A stretch of DNA of 64,000 nucleotides from Glandiceps talaboti (Eukaryota > Hemichordata > Enteropneusta > Spengelidae), in NCBI RefSeq assembly GCF_964340395.1, contig NC_135571.1, positions 9,424,953 to 9,488,952 of the forward strand, written 5' to 3'. The position numbers and the translations under genes were made by a program. The notes under the pieces are model-generated. The model made no database searches. It saw only the letters and a program-made list of their open reading frames with translations, and was not told where the DNA came from. Shown here piece after piece: positions 1 through 10,715 of the stretch; the stretch's first letter is position 1, and each line of letters begins with the position of its first letter.

Positions 1-7
1 GCATATG

Positions 8-76
8 TCATGTGATTGGTTCCCTTGGAAACAGTACATGGAACCACGAGTCATGTGATTGGTTCCCGTGGAAACG
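8..76. repeat. 43-bp direct duplication
   Basis: The motif TCATGTGATTGGTTCCC followed by TGGAAAC occurs at 8 and again at 51. This is a simple two-copy duplication at the left edge. Nothing else is recognised before the transposon fragment at 237. Confidence 0.7.
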
Positions 77-236
77 GAATACTCTTGGCTTGTTGTACAT
101 TTATCATCAGGAAGTCACTGTCTCAATTGATAATTCAGAATGATAAAACTGGTTTATCTTTTCTTGGTTCTCCTTCAAACTTCAGAGTAACGTTAAGTAA
201 TGAACAAACCTATAAGAGAATAAACACACGATAATA

Positions 237-386
237 TTAAGGGTGGAGATCAATAGTTCGATATAAGGATAAAAACTAAATTCTTGTACTTAGGCCTCAG
301 ACCCCCTACCCTTCTAACTAAATTGGCCAAAATTGAAAATCCAGACAGCACAATCAATTTCAAATCAGTATGTAGTATAGCCTAGA
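237..386 (+). mobile_element. truncated copy of a TIR element (full copy at 35583-36030)
   Basis: This stretch matches 35583-35765, including ATCAATAGTTC, GGATAAAAACTAAATTCTT, GGCCTCAGACC, ATTGGCCAAA and CAATCAATTTCAAATCAG. Only the left end is present, and no matching right terminus is seen before the LTO1 coding block. It sits just beyond the LTO1 stop codon at 419, so it could supply 3' UTR sequence if LTO1 transcripts read past that stop. Confidence 0.75.
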
Positions 387-418
387 ATCCAGGTGAATGA
401 GTCCACAGAACCTAAAGT

Positions 419-653
419 TTATGAAAATACCTTTATTTCCTGGAGTGGCGTCTTCAAATGACTGCAAGGTGGGTAAATGAAATATGGTGGTATTTTATCA
501 TCTAATATAAGTTGTATCAGAACATTTGTGGTATATACCTGTTTGAACTTGGCTCTTATTTTGTTTAAGTCTTCAAAGAAGTTTTTACAATGGACATCAT
601 TCAAAGGAAACTGTTCTAGTAAAGTGTGGACTGATTCTAAAACTTTTAGTTTC
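419..653 (-). CDS. LTO1: LTO1 exon 3 (conserved part 539-653; open to stop at 419)
   Basis: The acceptor CTTTTCCAG|GAAACT gives high end 653. The frame starts by completing AG|G (Arg) and continues KLKVLES, then EDLNKIRAKFKQ, the family's conserved C-terminal block. A candidate donor GTATAT follows the CAG of FKQ at 538-537. If used, the exon ends at 539 in phase 0. If not, the frame stays open for 39 more residues to TAA at 421-419. The read-through tail (ending KVFS) has no resemblance to LTO1, and it lacks the C-terminal aromatic expected of an Fe-S targeting tail. I favour splicing at 539. An AATAAA (437-432) overlaps the last codons of the read-through form and could serve as its poly(A) signal. 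Confidence 0.85.
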
Positions 654-2777
654 CTGGAAAAGATCAAGAAAACACAGATTTTACAGTTGTTATTTTCCTG
701 GAAAAGATCCGGAAAACACAGATTTTACACTTGTTATTTTCCTGGAAAAGATCAAGAAAACATGATGACATATTTGAAGTTGAGAGACATCAGGAGACAT
801 AGACTGTAAGATGTCATGTTGTGCTGCCCTCACAGGCCAGTGAAAATGGTTGACTGCCTGTGTGAGGGCGCCCTGTCATGGTATATCGTACAGACTACAG
901 GAGACAATGCTCTCAATGAACAATGTAACAAGGATTGGTGCCCTCTTGGTTTTTTTGTTACAAAGTTACATAGACAATATTCAGATACTGACGCCATGCA
1001 AGTACATAAAATAATACATTTTATCTCAATGTCAAGATCATTGTCAAAAGGAAGATTCAAATACATTACATTCACAGTGAGATAAAATGTAACATTTCAT
1101 GCATATGCATTCTATCAGCGCCTGTATTGTTTCTGTAATTTGTAACAAAACATGCGAGATGTAAAAAATATCATGTCCCCTAATTTTTACTCTATAGTTT
1201 GATAGTAAGTCAAAAACGTTATGAACAAATTGTACAGTAATCACACTGAATGTTATCGATGTTTTCAATTGCAGAGTTACAATATTATTGTATTTTTTTT
1301 TACTTGGAAATGTTTTTGTGAATTGATAACATATTTTCCCAAGATCAGTTACACTTGATTTTACTTATGTAGATCCATACTTCATGGTCTTATATTCTTA
1401 TAAACTGGCAAGTTGTGAAAGTGTCACTGGTCTCTACAATTCTGGAATTATTCTGGGGCGAGAATACTACAACGTTGTACCATACATGTATGCAATTTCC
1501 TTTACCTTGAATTACTAGTAGATTCATCACGTTGTAAGATCATTCTCCATGTTGTAATAAAACCCTGATAGAAACCAATCTCTGATGCTATTTCTTGTGC
1601 TTTTTGTTTACCAAGTTTTTGACCTTCTTGTAATCCTTTCAGTTTGCCATCAGAGTAGCCTTCATTGAAACCCGCCTCCTGGTATCTGTCATAAAACATT
1701 AAAATATTAATCTTTACCAAAATTTCATGATCTGTACACCAAAAAAATTATAAAGAAAACTACAGATAATATATCTGATAGCACCCATCGACTTCACTGT
1801 GGGTTTGTTAAAACAACGTCTGGCAGCAGATATGTAGCAGCTTGATGTCATACGAATAGATATAGAAATGCTTTTGTGCTGTCTACAATCAGGGTGTTTT
1901 ATCAAACTTGCACTAAATAAACATATTCACTATTGGTGCTATTTGTTCTAGTGTTATGTAGTGTTATGTAGTGTTACATGGTGTTATGTAGTGTTACATG
2001 GTGTTATGTAGTGTTACGTGGTGTTATGTAGTGTTACGTGGTGTTATGTAGTGTTATGTGGTGTTATGTAGTGTTATGTGATTAACTATATTTGTATGTC
2101 ACACCACTGTTTTTATGTTTGTATAATTTGAAATACAACATTGTATAGATTATTGTATATGAGATGAAGCTATAGATAATAGATATATACTTTAGAGATT
2201 GAGTTGATCTATGGGACTCAGTGTACCCTCTAATCAAAGCCAAATTTTGATGTCGTGAGTCAAAATGAGAAAACAGAGATTCTTGTGAGTCACTACTAAG
2301 AGATAGGAGATCACTAAATTTTGGTGTGTCACTAGAAATCATGCGTGTCAGTGGCATGTCAAATTGGCATGCATTCTTGTCACTTTGTAACCTGATCATA
2401 AACAATCATATCATGGAGTGAACATGACTGACAGTTTGCAGTCAAAAGCTCTCAGCTCAAACTATGTTGTGAGTTTTGGATAAAATGTTAGTACTCATAA
2501 TAAAGACTGGATTACAAAAAAATGAATCTATTTGAATTTTGACATAACGATGACAATTAAATGAGAAACAACTGCAGATAATGTGAGACGATTTATCATT
2601 CAACATGTTGAAACATGTATACATATCATACGATAGATTGATTTTATCAACATGTTAAAGGGAAGACAATATCACATACCTTTCCTCTGCATACACTATC
2701 TTGTCAAAAGCCAGGTCCAAATCATCCATTTCCTCTGTGTCTTTCACAGTCTGTGATGCTATGGCTTGTGAAGCCAT
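419..2777 (-). CDS. LTO1: LTO1/ORAOV1 homologue (gene span; three coding exons visible)
   Basis: Joining minus-strand exons 2680-2777, 1506-1685 and 419-653 gives a 170-residue open frame. Both junctions are GT-AG and each restores an Arg codon (AG|A and AG|G). The middle exon carries a glycine ladder, Gly at residues 38, 42, 46, 50, 54 and 58, Ala at 62 and 66, Gly again at 70 and 74. This is the 'deca-GX3' signature of the Yae1/Lto1 family. The third exon has SRKLKVLES and EDLNKIRAKFKQ, which match the conserved C-terminal half of animal LTO1. Known role: Lto1 with Yae1 is the adaptor that lets the cytosolic Fe-S assembly machinery load clusters into ABCE1 (Rli1), needed for ribosome recycling. 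Family similarity stops at FKQ. A donor (CAG|GTATAT) lies exactly there, so the last 39 residues here may be intron read-through and the true last exon may lie outside the window. Confidence 0.9.
651..782 (-). repeat. 44-bp tandem triplication of the LTO1 exon-3 acceptor
   Basis: TTCCTGGAAAAGATC recurs at 651, 695 and 739, a 44-bp period. Read on the minus strand, each copy is the acceptor GATCTTTTCCAG|GAAA. The copy nearest the exon is the one that keeps the LTO1 frame. Each upstream acceptor adds 44 or 88 nt, shifts the frame and reaches a stop within the added sequence. Confidence 0.85.
786..1505. other. LTO1 intron 2, no gene seen
   Basis: Apart from the repeated acceptor at its left end, this AT-rich intron shows no recognisable element or coding similarity. 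Its minus-strand donor (GTAAAG) is at 1505-1500. Confidence 0.6.
1506..1685 (-). CDS. LTO1: LTO1 exon 2 (GX3 glycine ladder)
   Basis: This is a 180-nt exon. The acceptor TTTATGACAG|ATACC and donor TCAAG|GTAAAG are both canonical. The first base completes Arg33, the last two begin the next Arg. It encodes the diagnostic block from YQEAGFNEGYSDG through SEIGFYQG, with small residues every fourth position. This helical ladder is the Yae1-contacting segment in the known family. The following region, TTWRMILQRDE, matches the spacer before the conserved LKVLES block. Confidence 0.93.
1951..2080. repeat. 10-bp minisatellite inside LTO1 intron 1
   Basis: Thirteen consecutive 10-bp units of GTGTTATGTA and its variants GTGTTACATG, GTGTTACGTG and GTGTTATGTG. 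The variants alternate, giving a 20-bp higher-order period. Confidence 0.95.
2212..2396. mobile_element. interspersed repeat family B, copy 1
   Basis: GTACCCTCTAATCAAAGCCAAATTTT through AGAGATAGG, ACTAAATTTTGGTG, CACTAGAAAT and CATGTCAAATTGGC are shared with 14605-14995 and more weakly with 36208-36345. No transposase or terminal repeats are visible. It lies in LTO1 intron 1, and the superfamily is unknown. Confidence 0.7.
2680..2777 (-). CDS. LTO1: LTO1 exon 1 coding part with start codon
   Basis: The minus-strand ATG at 2777-2775 opens 32 codons (MASQAIASQ, then MDDLDLAFDKIVYAEE). The exon ends at a canonical donor AG|GTATGTG. The stretch AFDKIVYAEER matches the family's start of similarity just before the glycine ladder. 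The N-terminus is about 20 residues longer than in short animal LTO1 proteins. A second in-frame Met (residue 17, directly before DDLDLAFD) would give a family-typical length. The 5' UTR and promoter are not identified. Confidence 0.88.
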
Positions 2778-3959
2778 ATTATTTTACTTTAGTCTTCCAC
2801 TGCCAACCTGCCATGGAGACACAAAACAAAAGAAATCACAGTCTGGACGTTGGTGGCGCTCTATATTGCATGTTGAATGCTTGTCTTTTCGTATTGATCT
2901 ACATACAAACTGACACAAAAACACACCTTCCTATTCCCACATGCTTTCATCCGTTTGCATCCTATAGTCTAATTCTCAACCCATGGTGCACAAGGTAAGT
3001 TCCATGGGGATGAGGGTTGGGGGTGGACGATGGGGTACTTCCATAATTATGTTTTATAGTTAAGAATAAGCAGTGAAAGTTCTAAGTCAGGGTTAATATT
3101 TGCATATAACACTTTTTTATTTCCTAGTGTAGGTCTCACACATTTTTGTGTATCTGTCTACGTGGCTCATTATTGCAAATGTTTCCTCATAAAACAGCAC
3201 ACTTTGACACATATAACTGTGGATCAAATCATCATGGTTAGAGTGGTCATGGAGATATAAGGTACCATGTATACCTCCATGGAGTGCTTGAAGCAGAATC
3301 TGTGAGTTGCCAGTTACAACCTTGCTGCAACCATTTCTTCCAGAGTTCTTGGGTACTATACTTAAACCAGCACTCTACCTAACCAAAGTTGACTTAGCTA
3401 AGTATACTAATAGGAACCTAAAGAGCAGGCCTAGCTAGTGTCATCAATATATGCACAGACAAATTTTCTGTGATGTATGCAATTATGATGTGAGAGAAGA
3501 AGTATAGACAACACTGTAGCAATACATCCAGACCAGAGCAAGACAGACGACAGCTGTTAATGACTTTTGACATCTCATCAGTTTCCCCTGTCTATCAAAG
3601 ATGGGGATTCCATAGATGCAGTAATGTAGCGGTTTTGCTTCATCGCCCTCGGTCCTCCGCTAGAAGCTTTGTTTTCTTTGCAAACCCCCATAAGAAAATA
3701 AATAGTAAAAAATGTTGCGTCACACAAAATGAAATATAAAAAAAATATAAAAATATTATAAATAAAAACAAAGCTACAATTAATTGAATATTGTAACTAG
3801 GGATTCAAAATTCACTACGGTAATACTAGGTGTACATCAATGAAGCTCTGCTTTGCTGGGAATATCATTATGTGTAATTAAAGCAAAAAATGATAAATTA
3901 TGTTCATTATTATCATAATTCATATTCTATAAATAATCTATCAATTTTATGTAAACTTT
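2778..3959. other. intergenic or 5' region of LTO1, nothing recognised
   Basis: No coding similarity, RNA gene or clear repeat was seen. The LTO1 5' UTR and transcription start should lie here or in the CpG-richer stretch that follows. Confidence 0.5.
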
Positions 3960-4690
3960 TTACGACCGTCGATTTGTATAACAATTATTGTTTTGTTTAC
4001 TTTCTGCTTCTCAAGGCTCAATACATTGGGGATCTTTCTGATACAATGTGAGGTATTATCATGATTATTCCTGCATATCGTCTGAACTCGATTCTGACAT
4101 CGTCCATTCCGTTATGGGATCGGGACAATGTCAAAATCGAGTCCAGACTCAGCGTCGTCTGCCCGGTCGTCTGCAATCATGTGAGGTCTCGTCTCGACGA
4201 ATCGTGAACAATGTATCGAATTTCTGACCGGACTTGGTTGATATTCGTTTTGACTGAATATAACATCTCTGACTACTTACTATTTTAGTCTGCATGTTTG
4301 TAAAAACCACTGATTGTATAATATATGATATCAAACGGCTGGGATCGAAGTCCACCGCGTCGATTCTAGATGAAAACTACTAAGCGGTAGTAATACCCTG
4401 GGTCAAAGGTTAAATAATTTATACATTTCGTAGGAGACAGATAGAGTAAGCAAATGCAATTTATTTACAGGAATGAATATTAATTAATACATTTTCCAAT
4501 TATAGTTCTTTCATTAATTTTCGATAATTCATTAAAACAGAAAACAATAAAAAATGAAAGAATCTGAGAAGGTCAGTGTTTCCCTAGAGCATTGTGGGTA
4601 ATACACGTGCGGAGATTTCGCCATTTTCAGTCGGCTGTTTTGACGTGAAGAGTGTACAATCGTTTTGTTGTGTTCAGGTGAGTGTTTGTA
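3960..4690. promoter_or_regulatory. CpG-richer stretch, candidate shared promoter region
   Basis: CpG dinucleotides are clearly denser here than in the AT-rich flanks, notably 4080-4260, 4340-4390 and 4605-4665. The stretch lies between the LTO1 start (minus strand) and the candidate CELF first exon (plus strand), where a divergent promoter would be expected. The assignment rests on composition and position only. Confidence 0.4.
4585..4677 (+). promoter_or_regulatory. candidate CELF transcription start and noncoding first exon
   Basis: The stretch ends with a strong donor TTCAG|GTGAGT at 4677/4678. It contains TTCGCCATTTTC, which resembles the YY1-type element found at many animal start sites, and TTGACGTGAAG, a CRE-like site. 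No ATG occurs between 4594 and 4677, as expected for a 5' UTR. The next plus-strand coding acceptor is that of CELF at 44727. Splicing between them would leave about 40 kb of first intron, which is not unusual for CELF genes. No transcript evidence is available. Confidence 0.4.
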
Positions 4691-4699
4691 CTTTTTACG

Positions 4700-6110
4700 C
4701 CAGCATATGGCGTCTACAGTACCAATTTTTGTTGTTTTTGAACCATAATGTTGCTTCGAAATATGAACAGAGTGGTCTGTAGAAAAAAATTATGGTTGAA
4801 TATTTCTCGACATCACTGGCTGTGATGTCGTGGAGATAATTTTTTACATTAATTTTGATTGATATTGTATTCTTTTAAGGCCGCCGTACGGTTTTTACCG
4901 TCATTTTATCGTTATATTAACATATTATAATGTATGGCGAATGCTACAACGTTGATGAAACTGAAAAATATTGAATAATATTTAGTTCGTATCTGTGCGC
5001 AAGCCGTGGTATGTTAAATATTTCAGTTTGATTGAGGTCAGTCGAGATAATGATACGGCAACTCCGATAATTAAACCGATATTGATATCAAAAAATCACG
5101 GTATTCAAAGGACAAAATGGAGCCCAGCTTTAGGAAAATAAAATATTTTTTTTTCTCGAAAAAAAAAGTATTCTGAAATGAAAAACGTGCATGACAACAG
5201 TAACTCAAGAGCCAACGTGAATGTTAGAACCCCCTGGCCCATGTTGCAGTAGTACAGTTTTATGATAACCAATGCATTATTTATGCTAGAGTATTATATA
5301 ACACAAAGGGGGGGGGGGGGGTATCGTTTTTCACTCATAAGGTCACACTAGTTCTTCTAATACATGATATAGAAGTATTGAGTTGTCGCCATAGATAACT
5401 CGGTTGTTTTTGTTTCATTAATCTTGTAGCTGGTGTTCTGTTGCTAATTTATTGGTGTCTTCATAACTTGAAATTTATTAAGCTATTGCAGTATCAATAA
5501 CTTGAGGCACTGCAGAAAGTAATGAAATATTATATTTGTGAGTCACCATCTAATAATGTAGATCATATATATGAAAGATATTTAATATCTAGAATTCTAA
5601 GGCGAGAACTAAGTAATATTTATATCATTCTGGTATACCAGGGTTTGAAATAATTTAATTGACTTTTTTTTTGTAAGTTATCTATGTGGTTCAACAGTTT
5701 TAGATTCTGGTGGTCGATATAATAATGTTGGTGGTCAGTATTGTTGTCATTTTTGTCTCCATGGGTATATTTTATCTCCGAAAAATCTACAAAATTTCTA
5801 CTCAAACAATTTTAGCAGCAATATTTAGCTCTATAAAATCTGATGATGGATTCACACTCTATACTTTTTTCAAACTATAGCTTAATGTACTCCCTACCAG
5901 GGGGTGAGGCGTATTGGAGTGTTTTATTTTCATTATTGTATGAATTATTAAATGTACACCAGAGATACAGTAGTGAAGGGCATGACAAATACTTGTTTGT
6001 ACCCAAACAACTACAAATTGACCAAAACAGGATGTAATTCTCCCACATTTTGTAAACAATAAGTGCATGTGATGGACTCATAGAGTTGAATTTGATGGTC
6101 CAAAATGAAA
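4700..6110. other. no gene seen; includes a 14-base G run at 5308-5321
   Basis: The sequence is AT-rich without recognisable coding or repeat structure, apart from the homopolymer G run at 5308-5321. Confidence 0.5.
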
Positions 6111-6580
6111 AATCAGGGGGTCATTAGACACAAGACCATTGCTAAATTCAAACCCCAAATCAGGGGTCATTGAACGAGTTCGAACCCCACATCAGGGGTT
6201 ATTGGACTCAAGACAGTTGCTAAATTCCCAAACCCCACATCAGGGGTCATTGAATGAGTTGAAACCCTGAATCAGGGGTCATTGGATGAGTTCAAACCCC
6301 ACATCAGGGGTCATTGCACACAAGACCATTGCTGAATTCAAACCCCACATCAGGGGTCATTGAATGAGTTGAAACCCTGAATCAGGGGTCATTGGACGAG
6401 TTCAAACCCCACATCAGGGGTCATTGCACACAAGACCATTGCTAAATTCAAACCCCACATCAGGGGTCATTGGACGAGTTCAAACCGCACATCAGGGGTT
6501 ATTGGACACAAGACCATTGCTAAATTCAAACCCCAAATCAGGGGTCATTGGACTCAAAACCATTGCTAAATTCAAACCCC
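6111..6580. repeat. minisatellite of CCCCACATCAGGGGTCATTG units
   Basis: Two interleaved modules alternate: ACACAAGACCATTGCTAAATTC and GGACGAGTTC, each followed by AAACCCCACATCAGGGGTCATTG-type sequence split by variants. About eleven CAGGGGT(C/T)ATT cores are present. Each core contains CCCC...GGGG arms able to pair. Confidence 0.93.
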
Positions 6581-6975
6581 TGTGTATCGGACATTTCAAA
6601 TGTGTAAACATAATGGATTGAAATAAAATGGCTGTAAGTGTAACAGAAAATATTTTTTACAAAATATTTAATGAAAGTTTCAACATATTTTATGCAATAT
6701 TGTTGTTGCTGAGCCATATGTGCAATTGCCAAGTGATCAAACTCCTTCAGCATCCGACTAAATTGTAATCTGCTAACAAATCAGTGAATGGCCGGTCCAT
6801 GGCTCTTTCCTGATTGTTCACACACAAACATTAAGCCATTGTACACAGTACCATCAGTGACAAGTAGTGAGGTATCGGTAATAGCTAATCAAAAGGTTTG
6901 AAACATTCATGTGAAAATTTTGTATATTTTTTAATGGGTCAATATAAATGAAGAAAATAAAAATGTAAAAGCTGC
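6581..6975. other. no gene seen
   Basis: AT-rich sequence between the minisatellite and the next interspersed repeat. Nothing recognised. Confidence 0.5.
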
Positions 6976-7110
6976 AAAGGGAACATTTTATGAAACTATT
7001 ATATTAGATATAATGGCATACTCGTAATATCATACATCCTGAAGTATAGTGAATCACCCGACGGGAAACATATTTCCGTAACTGCACACAGAATATAGTA
7101 CAAAAAATCC
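6976..7110 (+). mobile_element. interspersed repeat shared with 8785-8900
   Basis: The order GCTGCAAAGGGA, TTTTATGAAACT, TTAGATATAATGGCATA, GTATAGTGAATCACC matches the order at 8785-8900 (GCTCGCAGCTGGA, TTTTTGAAACTG, TTAGATATTATGACATA, GTATTGAATCACC). Both are diverged copies of one unclassified element. Confidence 0.6.
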
Positions 7111-7865
7111 AATCAAATTGATTTTTGGGTCCACATGCTAAAATCAGTGTCCCAACACGATCACGATTTCAAACTCTTACTGTAATACTTTTGAATAAAA
7201 TCGTCCTGTAATGTCTAATTATTGGTATTTTAACAAGTTTCAGTGAATATATTGCTGGTTGTCTTATCTAAAAAAATGATATTTAGTTACAGCTAGTGCA
7301 GCTCTAATGCTACAATGTATGTGGACAACTACAATGTAGGTACCCTGGCTGCCGAAATAAAAATTTACCTTATTTTGAAATAAAATTCGTAAAGAAACAT
7401 AATCATAATGTTAATGTTATTTCTAATAAATTAGAATATGAATTACTGAATTTACCAGCATATAAAAGCAAATTTTCTAAATTTTCCAATATTACTAGTT
7501 TCTGTGAAAATCACACTTGACTTGTTAGTATGTTACATTTACATGATGGCTAAAATTAGAATTTATCAAATAGTAACTTCATTTGATAAAAAGTAACATG
7601 AAAGTTTATTGACCTGATCCCTGTTAGTTACATAGGAGTACAATGTAGTATGAAAGAAATACTAGTATAGCAGTTTCCATGGTTACTCAAATTTTACAGT
7701 TTTCATGATTCATGTGTGTTTAAAACACCTGCTATGTACATGTGCAGTAATGCAAACACAAATCTTATGCATTTTAATGCCCCTTGATTTTTGATCATTT
7801 CCCCTGTCGTCTTTTTTCTTTGTTTGTGACACAATACAATACTAGTGACTCCGATCTGTGAGAAT
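7111..7865. other. no gene seen
   Basis: AT-rich stretch without recognisable coding similarity or repeat family. Confidence 0.5.
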
Positions 7866-7990
7866 AGGTATTGTATGCTCCATAGAGAGTTGAGGCAGTT
7901 TAAAGGGCAGTTGTGCCATTATAGTTCCATGCTAGAGGTTATAATTGCACGGCGCTTTCAGCCATGTCAGAAAATGCTTATAAGTTATAT
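7866..7990 (+). mobile_element. degenerate SINE 3' half
   Basis: TGCTCCATAGAGAGTTGAGG, then TTGTGCCATTATAG, TGCTAGAGGTTATAATT and GCACGGCGCTTTCAG follow the same order as the clearer copy at 34500-34685. The ATT tail is absent. Confidence 0.6.
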
Positions 7991-8204
7991 AGAGACTTCC
8001 ATTATCATATAAATGGTTTTCGCTTTACTTTGAAACTATGCTTGACTGGAAGGCATTTTCAGGAAACTGTCACTGTTAGGCAGAGAAATAGTATCTCGTG
8101 AAATATTACGTACTTTCCAGACATTCACTGTCACGCAGCCTAGGAAGTTAACTCTTTGAGCAAGATTTTTTCATTCTCGTAAACCAGAGCTGTAATTTCT
8201 TTTG

Positions 8205-8650
8205 CTACGTTAAGAACGGTGCCATAAAACAGGCTGTGGATTGCGACGATGGATTTTTTAGGATCATTTTACTCTGAATTTTAGATTTTTGGAGCAAAAT
8301 GTTCCTAAAATGTAAAACATAGAAGCAAAGTAAAATAAAATGCATCAAACTGTAGTTCTTATAAATATTCAGTGTGACAAAAGCCATGTTTATCTGTGGA
8401 ATAAAAATAATCATCAATGTTGTTGAATAATATTCATATTGATAGATTCTTCATCATGAAAATAGTCAATATGCAAGTGGATTTCAAAATTTGTTGGTCA
8501 GATGCAGCTATAGTTGAAATTTCACCTTTTAAATGCCAGTAAATTTAAAATATCACTTGCTACATTGTAGATGCAGTATTTACAGAAATTCACCTGCATT
8601 AGACCATTTATCACCTGCAGATGGCAGTAATTACCAACAACTTCTTAGGC
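8205..8650 (-). mobile_element. interspersed element, inverted relative to 15110-15410
   Basis: The reverse complement of 8513-8650 (TAATTACTGCCATCTG, TAATGCAGGTGAATTTCTGT, GATATTTTAAATTTACTGGC) matches 15125-15235. The reverse complement of 8265-8320 matches 15340-15400. The two loci are diverged copies in opposite orientation. A 40-bp motif at 8208-8250 (TTAAGAACGGTGCCATAAAA) is also seen at 13137-13182. Confidence 0.7.
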
Positions 8651-8784
8651 TGATGTGGCCTTCTAGTCCAAATCTTACTTACTGATGTCAGATTTATTAC
8701 TACCCTTATATATTTGAATTATCGAATTAAAGCTACAGCAAAATACTTATCTGTTTTCTTCAGATTTTTTCCCCAAAGGCTGGA

Positions 8785-8904
8785 GACCATTAAAGCTCGC
8801 AGCTGGACCATTTTTGAAACTGTTTTGTTAGATATTATGACATAATATTGTACACTCTCAGTATTGAATCACCTGTGGGTTAAACTATTTATATAACTAT
8901 GCTT
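8785..8904 (+). mobile_element. second copy of the 6976 repeat
   Basis: Aligned motif by motif with 6976-7110. It runs directly into the foldback-family fragment that starts at 8905. Confidence 0.6.
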
Positions 8905-9150
8905 AAAGTGGCCATATGGATGAGGATTGGATATTTATTTTTGATTTTTAATTCATTAAACAATTTTTATAGCTTTCTGCTTGAAAAATGAATGTAAAAT
9001 AACATAGACCAAGTCCTTGTTTGTATTAAACTAGATAAATAGCAGAAGATTGATAAATGTGTAAAATGTTTGTTATTGTATGTACAATAACACACTTTTG
9101 CTCATTTTTTAGCATTTAAAAAACTACTCACATGGTAAAAAAAACTACGC
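8905..9150 (+). mobile_element. one-armed copy of the 34077 foldback family
   Basis: AAAGTGGCCATATGGATGAG, the stretch to TTGAAAAATGAATG, and TTGTTATTGTATGTACAATAACA match the left half of the element at 34077-34430. The right arm is missing or decayed. Confidence 0.7.
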
Positions 9151-9889
9151 ACATGGTTTAAAAAACTACTCCTGTGTCCTCATTAAGCGTCCATACTGTC
9201 CTGACCAGAAACAATTTTTTTCTTATACTGTTATTTTTGTAAGATTATGAATAGAAGCTGACAAGGTGATACAGAAGTATATACAAATGTACTGTAATAA
9301 TAGTAATAATGGCAGGGCCTCCAACAAAGTCATGGAAAAGAGAAAGTTGTATAATAAATTTGAGGTTACATGTACGTACAATATTGCAAACTTTACCTAA
9401 TAATCTCCCCCGCTCTGTTATTGGGTTTCCAACTTTTGGCACTTTATGTAAAAACTTAATTATTGAGGATGACAAGGTGATGCAATTGCCGTGGTGTGTA
9501 CACAGGTCATACTCGTACAATAAAGGGCCTCCAACATTCACGGAGAAGGGTAATTGTATACTTTTTACAAGATTGTCTGTTACTATTTCTGGACTTATAA
9601 AGCAAATTGACATTTATGTTAACTGCTTGGTTGTAGAGACATCATTGAATATTGCCTAGGGTTGTACTTATAGAGTATATGTACGTTGCTGAGTGGCTCA
9701 TTTCCCTACATTTACTCAAGTATGTCTCAAAACTTCATCTAAGACAATTTGATCGGCAACTGATGTGTAGCAATTTCTTGGTGATGCACAAAATGTTCCG
9801 TTCTCTTATCCAATATTATGCTGTGATCAATGTCCCCCATCAGTGCTAACTTAATGTTCAGTTGAAGCATAGTTCAGTAGATTTCTTGT
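9151..9889. other. no gene seen; weak internal duplication
   Basis: AGGGCCTCCAACA occurs at about 9314 and 9526, followed by similar sequence, suggesting an old 210-bp duplication. An open frame of about 115 codons spans it, but frames on both strands are open and no family is recognised. Confidence 0.4.
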
Positions 9890-10175
9890 GACACACTAAA
9901 GTAGTGACCAAACCATTAGGTCACAAGTGTTTTCCGGATGAATGAAGAGAAATATTGGAGAATAACATACACATGTAATTATACCAGTACCGGTATTATC
10001 AAAGAAAAATCGAGGAAAGTAATGGCAATTTTAAACGATGTGACTCGTATTACGAACACAGCAGAACCAGTGACGTAGATGCGTGTTGTCATGACATAGA
10101 CACACATTGCTGTGATGTAGAATGACCAGGATATAAATTCCACATTTTTTGTTCAACTTTGCTTGTCCATGGTAT
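9890..10175 (+). mobile_element. unexpanded copy of the repeat that contains the 21-bp satellite unit
   Basis: GGTCACAAGTGTTTTCC, GAATGAAGAGAAATATTGG, AGAATAACATA, ATTATACCAGTACCGG and GCAGAACCAGTGACGTAG match the left flank of the large array (45090-45250). The stretch from 10096 contains about one and a half satellite-like units. It is followed by GATGTAGAATGACCAGG and ATATAAATTCCA, the array's right flank (47780-47815). No coding capacity is seen. Confidence 0.85.
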
Positions 10176-10715
10176 GATAGTGGGTATTCCATTTAGTGCG
10201 TTGAAACCGTTGGAAACGAACATCAACAATGAAACCAAGTATTTTTAAAGTAAACAAAAAGTAGAACTCTTACTATATGTGTGGAAAAAGTAACAGAATG
10301 ATATTAACTAATAGTACTTTACATGTAGCTTTCAGCCCAAAAATTGTAATCAATTTTCCTGGTAAATCATATTTGACGTCCTTCAAAATGTGACAAATGT
10401 CTACTTTTGTTGTCTGTGCCAAAATGTTCCAAAAATTGCTGTTAAGTGTTGCATTATAGTTTTATCAGGGTTCATACAATAGATTTTCTGGAAATTCATT
10501 ATAGATGAGGAACGAAGACCTGTGTCAAAACCACATGGTGCATATTTATTAAATACATGTATAATGGAAAGATTTATGTATGAGAAAAGAGTAATAGGAT
10601 AAATTTATTAAAGTTTTGAATTTATGATTGATTTTAATCAGTCAGTTCCAGCATTAGTACTTATAAATCAAAGTAATGGGAAAATTATGTAAATGTGAAT
10701 TAGTGTTCAGTGTTG
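10176..10715. other. no gene seen
   Basis: AT-rich stretch without recognised features. Confidence 0.5.

Noticed and set aside
6111-6580. GTTCGAACC in the minisatellite as a pol III B box or tRNA
   Set aside because: No A box at tRNA spacing and no cloverleaf; the match is part of the repeat unit.
9309-9659. 116-codon frame on the plus strand with an equally long minus-strand frame
   Set aside because: Both strands are open, there is an internal duplication at the DNA level, and no family is recognised.
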